DNA from: an uncultured Prevotella sp.
GTDB lineage: Bacteria > Bacteroidota > Bacteroidia > Bacteroidales > Bacteroidaceae
Assembly: GCA_900769055.1 (NCBI GenBank)
Contig: CAAGFF010000006.1
Coordinates: 1 to 20,548 of the forward strand
DNA length: 20,548 nt
Direction: 5' to 3'
How positions within the stretch are numbered: position 1 is the first letter of the stretch; every line of letters begins with the position of its first letter. This document shows, one piece after another, positions 14,970-20,548 of the stretch. The position numbers and the translations under genes were made by a program. Below the pieces are notes generated by a model, which was given only the letters and a program-made list of their open reading frames with translations, did no database searches and was not told the origin of the DNA.

Positions 14970-15947
14970 ATGATTTACATCACGCTAAAGACCGAAAAAA
15001 CCAGAAGACTGAGCTTCTATCTGGCAATGGAGGAATACGTGGCACGCAAGCTTAACGGCAACGAGGACTGCTTCTTCATGTGGCAGGTTGAGCCAAGCGT
15101 CATCTTTGGAAGAAACCAGCTCATAGAGAATGAGGTGAACCTAGAATACTGCAAGGCAAAAGGCATCAGGACCTACAGGCGCAAAAGCGGAGGAGGCTGT
15201 GTATACGCCGACATGAGCAACATCATGTTCTCGTACATCACACGGAGCGAGAACGTCTCGATGACCTTCGACAGATACACCAACATGGTGACTGACATGC
15301 TGCGCACTCTCGGAGTCCCTGCCGAGGCCTCAGGAAGAAATGACATAATGATTGAGGGAAGGAAGGTATCAGGCAACGCCTTCTACCACATACCGGGCCA
15401 CTCCATTGTACACGGAACAATGCTCTACGATACGAACATGGAGAATATGGTGGCATCGATAACACCATCTGACGAGAAGCTGATATCGAAGGGCGTGAAA
15501 AGCGTCCGCCAGCACATAGCCCTGCTGAAAGACTATATTGACCTTGACATTGAGGCCTTTAAGAAATACACACGTGAGCACCTCTGCGACCACGAGACCG
15601 TGCTTGATGAAGATGCCGAGAAGGAGATAGAGGATATTGAAAGGGAATATCTCACACAGGAGTTCATCTACGGCAGCAATCCGAGATACACCCAGGTGAA
15701 CAGACTGAGAATTGACGGTGTGGGAGACATGGAGGTGAGGATGGAAATCAAGAACAACATCATCAAGTCGGTTAACATCCTCGGCGACTATTTTCTGCTC
15801 GGCGACCTTAACGCGGAGATCATCCAGCCGCTAATCGGCTTGCCGCTCGACCGTGACAGCATCTCTGCCGCGCTGCCCGAACACCCCGAACAGACAATTA
15901 GGAATATAACTAAAAACCAATTAACATCTTTGATATATGGAAAATAA
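14970..15947 (+). CDS. lplA: lipoate--protein ligase
   Basis: A 325-residue lipoate-protein ligase. RRKSGGGCVY at residues 70-79 is the lipoyl-AMP binding loop, and GRNDIMIEGRKVSGNAF at 122-138 carries the conserved Lys132; a C-terminal accessory domain follows (about 250-325). The enzyme activates free lipoate with ATP and transfers it to a lysine of a carrier protein, and its place at the head of the glycine cleavage operon points to GcvH as the partner. The start at 14970 has AGGA about 9 bases upstream; the frame is open from 14922 but that would begin within the promoter's inverted repeat. Its last 11 bases overlap gcvT, implying coupled translation. Octanoate use instead of lipoate is possible. 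Confidence 0.92.
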   Translation: MIYITLKTEKTRRLSFYLAMEEYVARKLNGNEDCFFMWQVEPSVIFGRNQLIENEVNLEYCKAKGIRTYRRKSGGGCVYADMSNIMFSYITRSENVSMTFDRYTNMVTDMLRTLGVPAEASGRNDIMIEGRKVSGNAFYHIPGHSIVHGTMLYDTNMENMVASITPSDEKLISKGVKSVRQHIALLKDYIDLDIEAFKKYTREHLCDHETVLDEDAEKEIEDIEREYLTQEFIYGSNPRYTQVNRLRIDGVGDMEVRMEIKNNIIKSVNILGDYFLLGDLNAEIIQPLIGLPLDRDSISAALPEHPEQTIRNITKNQLTSLIYGK

Positions 15948-17031
15948 AAGAACCTGTCTATACGACAGGCATGTAGCCCTGGGAGCACTTATCTCCCCCT
16001 TCGGAGGCTTTGACATGCCCATACAGTACTCAACCATCATCGACGAGCATGAGGCCGTAAGAAAACATTGCGGAGTGTTCGACGTCAGCCACATGGGCGA
16101 GGTGTGGGTTAGCGGCCCCGACGCAGAGCGGTATGTCAACCACATCTTTACCAACAACATCGCCGGAGCACCTCTTCACAAGATTTACTACGGCATGATG
16201 CTCTACCCCAACGGCGGAACCGTTGACGACCTGCTGGTATACAAGATGGGCGAGAACGAGTTCTTTATCGTAATCAATGCCGCAAACATCGACAAGGATG
16301 TGGAGTGGATGATGCAGAACGCAGAGGGATTCGATGTTACCATCGACCATCGTTCTGACTACTACGGCCAGATAGCCGTTCAGGGACCTGAGGCCGAGAA
16401 GGTGGTCGAGGAAGTGTTGGGACTGGCCTGTGCGGAACTTGCCTTCTACACCGCCAAGACCATAGACACTTGTGGCGAGACCATCATTGTGAGCCGCACA
16501 GGCTATACTGGTGAGGACGGATTCGAGATTTACGGTTCCCACGGCTTTATCGTTGCCCAGTGGGATAAGCTCATGGAGAGCGGTCGCTGCAAGCCATGCG
16601 GACTGGGTTGCCGCGACACTCTGCGCTTCGAGGTTGGACTGCCACTGTACGGCGATGAGCTGTCTGCCGACATATCCCCCATCATGGCCGGTCTCGGCTT
16701 CTTCTGTAAGCTCGACAAGGAAGAGTTCATAGGCAAGGAAGCTCTCGTAGACCAGAAGGCCAATGGCGTAGCCAGGAAGCTTGTAGGAATAGAATTGAAG
16801 GACAAGGCCATCCCACGCCACGGATATACAGTCCTCAATGCCGAAGGCGAGCCTGTAGGAGAAATCACCACTGGCTACCATTGCATATCGGTGGACAAGT
16901 CGGTAGCCATGGCACTCGTCGACGCCAAATACGCACCACTCGGCACAGAGCTCAAAGTTCAGATCAGAAAGAAGGTTTTCGACGGAACCGTCGTTAAGAA
17001 GAAGTTCTACGAGAAACACTATAAGCAGTAA
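15937..17031 (+). CDS. gcvT: glycine cleavage system T protein (aminomethyltransferase)
   Basis: A 364-residue aminomethyltransferase that takes the aminomethyl group from the lipoyl arm of GcvH, gives 5,10-methylene-tetrahydrofolate and releases ammonia. Family landmarks are GGFDMPIQYSTI (23-34), GVFDVSHMGEV (46-56), GGTVDDLLVY (93-102) with the catalytic aspartate at 97, SRTGYTGEDGFEIY in the middle, and the C-terminal barrel. Length is normal (about 360-370). The ATG lies inside the end of lplA (11-base overlap) and gives the correct N-terminus, so no other start is needed. Cytoplasmic. Confidence 0.96.
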   Translation: MENKRTCLYDRHVALGALISPFGGFDMPIQYSTIIDEHEAVRKHCGVFDVSHMGEVWVSGPDAERYVNHIFTNNIAGAPLHKIYYGMMLYPNGGTVDDLLVYKMGENEFFIVINAANIDKDVEWMMQNAEGFDVTIDHRSDYYGQIAVQGPEAEKVVEEVLGLACAELAFYTAKTIDTCGETIIVSRTGYTGEDGFEIYGSHGFIVAQWDKLMESGRCKPCGLGCRDTLRFEVGLPLYGDELSADISPIMAGLGFFCKLDKEEFIGKEALVDQKANGVARKLVGIELKDKAIPRHGYTVLNAEGEPVGEITTGYHCISVDKSVAMALVDAKYAPLGTELKVQIRKKVFDGTVVKKKFYEKHYKQ

Positions 17032-17060
17032 ACAGGCGAGAAACCGATAAGGCGGAACAT

Positions 17061-17120
17061 CGAGCCATCGAGAAATCGAAACCTCGAAATCTCGAAATCT
17101 CGAATTATCGAATTATCGAT
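17061..17120. repeat. octamer tandem repeat in the gcvT-gcvH gap
   Basis: About 7.5 copies of an 8-base unit, CGARNNNT-like: CGAGCCAT, CGAGAAAT, CGAAACCT, CGAAATCT twice, CGAATTAT twice, then CGAT. Neighbouring copies are most alike, as expected for local duplication. It lies 30-140 bases past the gcvT stop and ahead of gcvH in the only large gap of the operon; the remaining 55 bases before gcvH are A/C-rich with no Shine-Dalgarno site. Confidence 0.9.
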
Positions 17121-17174
17121 ACACCACCAACAAAACAACAATAAAAAAAACAAATAAAACAAAGTATCAACACT

Positions 17175-17552
17175 ATGGCAAAAGTAATTGAAGGACTCTA
17201 CTACAGCGAGTCACACGAGTATGTAAAAGTAGAAGGTGAATATGGCTACATCGGCATTACCGACTATGCCCAGCATGAGTTAGGAAACGTCGTATACGTA
17301 GACATGCCCGAGGTTGACGACGAGGTCAGCGCAGGCGAGGAGTTCGGAGCAGTAGAGAGCGTGAAGGCCGCCAGCGACCTCAACTCTCCTGTAAGCGGAA
17401 CTGTAGTCGAGGTGAACAGCGCGCTTGAGGACGAGCCGGAACTGCTCAACAGCGACGCTTTCGGCAACTGGATCATAAAGGTTCGCATCGAGAACCCCGA
17501 CGAGCTCCAGTCACTCATGAGCGCCAGCGAGTACGAGGCAATCTGCAAATAG
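17175..17552 (+). CDS. gcvH: glycine cleavage system H protein (lipoyl carrier)
   Basis: A 125-residue lipoyl-domain protein. HEYVKVEGEYGYIGITDYAQ (14-33) and LGNVVYVDMPEVDDEV are the standard GcvH front half, and FGAVESVKAASDLNSPVSG holds the lipoylated lysine, Lys64. The arm shuttles the aminomethyl group between P, T and L proteins. Length is normal. It is preceded by the octamer repeat and followed 45 bases later by gcvPA. The leader is A-rich rather than Shine-Dalgarno-like, as usual in Bacteroidota. Confidence 0.96.
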   Translation: MAKVIEGLYYSESHEYVKVEGEYGYIGITDYAQHELGNVVYVDMPEVDDEVSAGEEFGAVESVKAASDLNSPVSGTVVEVNSALEDEPELLNSDAFGNWIIKVRIENPDELQSLMSASEYEAICK

Positions 17553-17597
17553 CAGCCAGACAACGTCATCATACAATAATTCAATTTCATTCTCTAC

Positions 17598-18914
17598 ATG
17601 AAATATTTTCCACATACCGCCGGGGATGTCAGCGAAATGCTCGAACGCTGCGGGGCAGACACCCTCGACGGCCTTTATGCCGACATACCCGAAGGCATAA
17701 GGTTCAAGGGCGACTACGACATTCCGTCGTCAATGAGCGAGCAGGAGATTAGGCTGTTCTTCGACCAGCTCGCCAACCAGAACAAGCAGCTGACGTGCTT
17801 TGCCGGAGCTGGAGTCTACGACCACTACGTGCCAGCGCTCATACCACAGATTGCAGGCCGAAGCGAGTTTCTAACAAGCTACACTCCATATCAGGCAGAG
17901 ATATCACAGGGCACCCTGCACTACATCTTCGAGTACCAGAGCATGATGGCAGAGCTTACGGGCATGGACATCTCCAACGCCTCGCTCTACGATGGTGCCA
18001 CAGCTACAGCCGAGGCAGCAATGATGGCATGTGCGGCAACCAAGAAATGCGACACCGTGCTCATGTCCGAGACCGTTGACCCAAAGGTGGCTGAGGTTGT
18101 CGACACCTACGCCCACTTCCACGGCATGAGGATTGTGCGCATTCCTGAGACCAACGGCAGCACCGACTTCGAACAAATGGGCAACCTCCTCGATGGAGGC
18201 GGCGTGGCTGGAGTAATAGTTCAGCAGCCCAACCGCTACGGTATCGTTGAGGACCTTCAGGGAGTGGCCGACAGCTGCCATGCCCACAAGGCACTGCTGA
18301 TAATGAACTCCATAGCCGCAGACCTCGCCGTACTGAAGACACCGGGCGAATGGGGAGCAGACATAGCCGTAGGCGAAGGACAGTCGCTCGGCATACCTAT
18401 GTCATGGGGCGGACCATATATAGGATATATGTGTACCACGGAGAAACTCATGCGCAAGATGCCCGGGCGAATAGTTGGAAAGACGCAGGACAGCAACGGA
18501 CAGCGTGCATTCGTGCTTACCCTACAGGCACGCGAGCAGCATATACGCCGCCAGAAGGCCACGTCGAACATTTGCAGCAACCAATCGCTCATGGCACTAT
18601 GGGTAACCATCTACATGGCAACCATGGGTAAGAAGGGACTCAAGGAGGCCGCACAGATATCGTGCGATGCCGCCCACTACCTCGCAGAGGCACTATGCAG
18701 CGACACACGTTTCACGCTCACCTTCGACAAGCCATTCTTCAACGAGTTCTGCGTAACCTACGACGGCAACCTCGACGCCCTGCTGACCAAGCTTACCTCA
18801 CACGGCATCTTCGGTGGAGTGAAGGTGGCCGACAACGTGCTCATGATAGCCGTCACCGAGAAACGCACCAAGGAAGAAATTGACCAATTAATTAGCCTCT
18901 GCCATGAACAATAA
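17598..18914 (+). CDS. gcvPA: glycine dehydrogenase (decarboxylating) subunit 1
   Basis: A 438-residue alpha subunit of the P protein, matching the N-terminal half of single-chain GcvP. It opens MKYFPHTAGDVSEMLERCGA and contains FAGAGVYDHYVPALI, LTGMDISNASLYDGATATAEA (only LYDGATATAEA is family-critical) and, near the C-terminus, NICSNQSLMALW. With GcvPB it decarboxylates glycine; this half lacks the PLP lysine, which is in GcvPB. Length is normal for the two-subunit form (about 440-450). Its last 11 bases overlap gcvPB, so translation is probably coupled. Confidence 0.95.
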   Translation: MKYFPHTAGDVSEMLERCGADTLDGLYADIPEGIRFKGDYDIPSSMSEQEIRLFFDQLANQNKQLTCFAGAGVYDHYVPALIPQIAGRSEFLTSYTPYQAEISQGTLHYIFEYQSMMAELTGMDISNASLYDGATATAEAAMMACAATKKCDTVLMSETVDPKVAEVVDTYAHFHGMRIVRIPETNGSTDFEQMGNLLDGGGVAGVIVQQPNRYGIVEDLQGVADSCHAHKALLIMNSIAADLAVLKTPGEWGADIAVGEGQSLGIPMSWGGPYIGYMCTTEKLMRKMPGRIVGKTQDSNGQRAFVLTLQAREQHIRRQKATSNICSNQSLMALWVTIYMATMGKKGLKEAAQISCDAAHYLAEALCSDTRFTLTFDKPFFNEFCVTYDGNLDALLTKLTSHGIFGGVKVADNVLMIAVTEKRTKEEIDQLISLCHEQ

Positions 18915-20292
18915 GATATATGACAAGCTCATATTCGAGCTATCAAAGGAAGGTAGGCAGGCATACTCTCTGCCACAGAACAAGTTCGCACATTGCCAGC
19001 TGCCACAGCAGCTGCTCAGACAACAGGACGCAGAGCTGCCCGAGGTTGATGAGCTTACCGTAGTGAGGCACTACACCAACCACAGCGGCAACAACTTCGG
19101 CGTCGACAACGGCTTCTATCCTCTCGGCAGCTGCACCATGAAGTACAATCCCAAAATCAATGAAGAAATAGCAGCCATGCCGGCATTTGCCAACCTACAC
19201 CCACTGCAGCCCGCCGACACCGTAAAGGGTGCACAGCAGGCTCACGACACACTGCGCAAGTGCCTGTCCGCCCTCACCGGACTCCACGACTTCACCCTGA
19301 AGCCGTGCGCCGGAGCACATGGCGAGCTTACCGGACTGATGATTATCCGCGCATACCACGAGGCCAACGGCGACACACGCCGCACCAAAGTCATTGTCCC
19401 CGACTCTGCCCATGGCACCAATCCTGCCTCGGCAGCCGTTTGCGGACTCGACATCATTGAGGTGAAGAGCACACCAGAGGGCATTGTGGACGTTGACGAC
19501 CTCAAGGGATTGCTCGACGACAGCGTGGCAGCCATGATGATGACCAACCCCAATACCCTGGGACTTTTCGAGAGGCAGATACCGGAGATAGCACAGCTCG
19601 TTCACGACTGTGGAGCACTGATGTACTACGATGGAGCCAACCTCAACCCCATGCTGGGGGTATGCCGTCCTGGCGACATGGGCTTCGACGTCATGCACAT
19701 CAACCTTCACAAGACATTCTCCACACCTCACGGAGGTGGCGGACCGGGCAGCGGCCCCGTAGGCGTCAAGGAGGGACTGGAGAAGTTCTTCCCACAGGTG
19801 AACCCCTACCACGGCAACTTCGCCGTAGAGCTGCGTGCCCTTACCTACATCCTCACTCTTGGCAAGGAGAATATCAGGATGGTTGGACCGCTCGCTACCC
19901 TCAACGCCAACTACATCAAGGAGAGCCTCAAGGACCTCTACGAGCTGCCCATAGGTGGAATGTGCATGCACGAGTTCGTCTTCAACGGACTGAAGGACAA
20001 GTCTACAGGAGTGACAACCATGGATGTGGCCAAGCGACTTCTCGACTACGGCTACCATGCCCCAACCATCTACTTCCCTCTGCTCTTCCATGAGTCCATG
20101 ATGATTGAGCCTACGGAAAACGAAAGCCGTGAGACCATCGACGCGTTCATCGACGTTATGAGAACCATAGCCAGCGAGGCTGCCGAGACACCCGACATTG
20201 TCAAGGGTGCCCCCCACTCCACTCCGATAACACGCATTGACGACGTGCTCGCAGCCAAGACACCAGTACTCACCTACAAGCAGATGAAATGA
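18904..20292 (+). CDS. gcvPB: glycine dehydrogenase (decarboxylating) subunit 2
   Basis: A 462-residue beta subunit of the P protein carrying the cofactor site: Lys270 in MHINLHKTFSTPHGGGGPGSG binds PLP. Earlier landmarks are FYPLGSCTMKYNPK (71-84), LKPCAGAHGELTG (132-144), DSAHGTNPASA (167-177) and DGANLN (243-248). It pairs with GcvPA to release CO2 from glycine and transfer the aminomethyl group to GcvH. Length is normal for the split form. The start lies within the end of gcvPA, and its stop overlaps the next gene by four bases (ATGA at 20289). Confidence 0.96.
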   Translation: MNNKIYDKLIFELSKEGRQAYSLPQNKFAHCQLPQQLLRQQDAELPEVDELTVVRHYTNHSGNNFGVDNGFYPLGSCTMKYNPKINEEIAAMPAFANLHPLQPADTVKGAQQAHDTLRKCLSALTGLHDFTLKPCAGAHGELTGLMIIRAYHEANGDTRRTKVIVPDSAHGTNPASAAVCGLDIIEVKSTPEGIVDVDDLKGLLDDSVAAMMMTNPNTLGLFERQIPEIAQLVHDCGALMYYDGANLNPMLGVCRPGDMGFDVMHINLHKTFSTPHGGGGPGSGPVGVKEGLEKFFPQVNPYHGNFAVELRALTYILTLGKENIRMVGPLATLNANYIKESLKDLYELPIGGMCMHEFVFNGLKDKSTGVTTMDVAKRLLDYGYHAPTIYFPLLFHESMMIEPTENESRETIDAFIDVMRTIASEAAETPDIVKGAPHSTPITRIDDVLAAKTPVLTYKQMK

Positions 20293-20548
20293 AGACAGAC
20301 CTCCTTATTATAGGTAGCGGACCCGGCGGCTATCGTGCCGCCGGCTACGCTGCCCGCAACGGACTTAGCGTGGTTGTGGCAGAGCGCGACCAGGCTGGTG
20401 GCACATGTCTCAACGCAGGGTGCATACCCACGAAATGCCTTGCCCACGACGCATCTGCCGCACCCTCAGACTTTGCTTCAGCCATGGAGCGCAAGACATT
20501 GGTTACACAGCAGTTACGCACAGGCGTTGAACAACTGCTTTCAGCCCC
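20289..20548 (+). CDS. lpdA: dihydrolipoamide dehydrogenase (partial, 3' end beyond window)
   Basis: The first 86 codons of a flavoprotein disulfide reductase. The protein begins MKTDLLIIGSGPGGYRAAGY, an FAD-binding GxGxxG motif, and continues to GGTCLNAGCIPTKCL, where Cys40 and Cys45 are the redox-active pair of dihydrolipoamide dehydrogenases. In this operon it is the L protein that reoxidises the dihydrolipoyl arm of GcvH with NAD+. The start overlaps the gcvPB stop by four bases. The remaining roughly 370 codons lie past the window, so completeness cannot be judged. Confidence 0.92.
   Translation, partial: MKTDLLIIGSGPGGYRAAGYAARNGLSVVVAERDQAGGTCLNAGCIPTKCLAHDASAAPSDFASAMERKTLVTQQLRTGVEQLLSA

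Noticed and set aside
16030..17019. A 329-residue open frame on the minus strand
   Set aside because: It lies wholly antisense to gcvT, which has full family motifs; the frame has no recognisable domain and results from codon usage of the real gene.
19195..20217. A 340-residue open frame on the minus strand
   Set aside because: Fully antisense to gcvPB; no domain, Val/His-rich composition typical of a shadow frame.

Overview
The window looks like chromosomal DNA from a Bacteroidales bacterium, most likely Prevotella-like. The reasons are: several gene starts preceded by the Bacteroidota-type promoter (TTTG about 20 bases ahead of TAnnTTTG), A-rich leaders with few Shine-Dalgarno sites, secreted GH95 and GH2 glycosidases of gut/oral Bacteroidales type, short GAAGAGT-type tandem repeats between genes, and an FtsX/LolE-like permease and RluA enzyme of the usual Bacteroidales kind. 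No rRNA, tRNA, CRISPR array, transposase or phage gene was seen. Species is not determinable from sequence reading alone.

Layout. (1) 204-2933, plus strand: a tight five-gene cluster (DUF2461 protein, ADP-ribose-type NUDIX hydrolase, hexapeptide sugar O-acetyltransferase, fluoride channel CrcB, HXXEE membrane protein), with spacings from a 4-base overlap to 41 bases. (2) 2949-5372, minus: a secreted GH95 alpha-L-fucosidase, convergent with the first cluster. (3) 5373-6233: about 860 bases without a convincing gene, holding a promoter for GH95, a tandem array of small palindromes, a large inverted repeat of CCGCCA-type octamers and a promoter for the next gene. (4) 6234-7115, plus: a patatin-like phospholipase, convergent with (5) 7135-9657, minus: a secreted GH2 beta-galactosidase-type enzyme. 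(6) 9741-9920: opposing arrays of a GTGAAGA-type heptamer that can fold into a large hairpin and supply the stop codon of the next gene. (7) 9904-12228, minus: an operon of RluA-family pseudouridine synthase, a 53-residue membrane protein and an HI0933/YhiN-type flavoprotein. (8) 12346-14827, plus: a class I aminotransferase and a LolC/E-like permease, divergent from (7). (9) 14970-20548, plus: lplA-gcvT-gcvH-gcvPA-gcvPB-lpdA (lpdA cut by the window end), a complete glycine cleavage operon carrying its own lipoate ligase.

How the genes work together. The last block is the clearest functional unit: LplA attaches lipoate to GcvH; GcvPA/PB decarboxylate glycine and load the aminomethyl group on the lipoyl arm; GcvT moves the one-carbon unit to tetrahydrofolate; Lpd reoxidises the arm. 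Four of its five gene junctions are tight or overlapping; the exception is gcvT-gcvH, which is separated by 143 bases containing an octamer tandem repeat. The promoter before lplA sits inside two interlocking perfect inverted repeats, the most interesting regulatory signal seen here. The two glycosidases suggest use of fucosylated and galactosylated glycans, but no SusC/SusD pair is present. Most genes belong to known families; the less-explained items are the HXXEE membrane protein, the 53-residue membrane protein and the four intergenic repeat structures.
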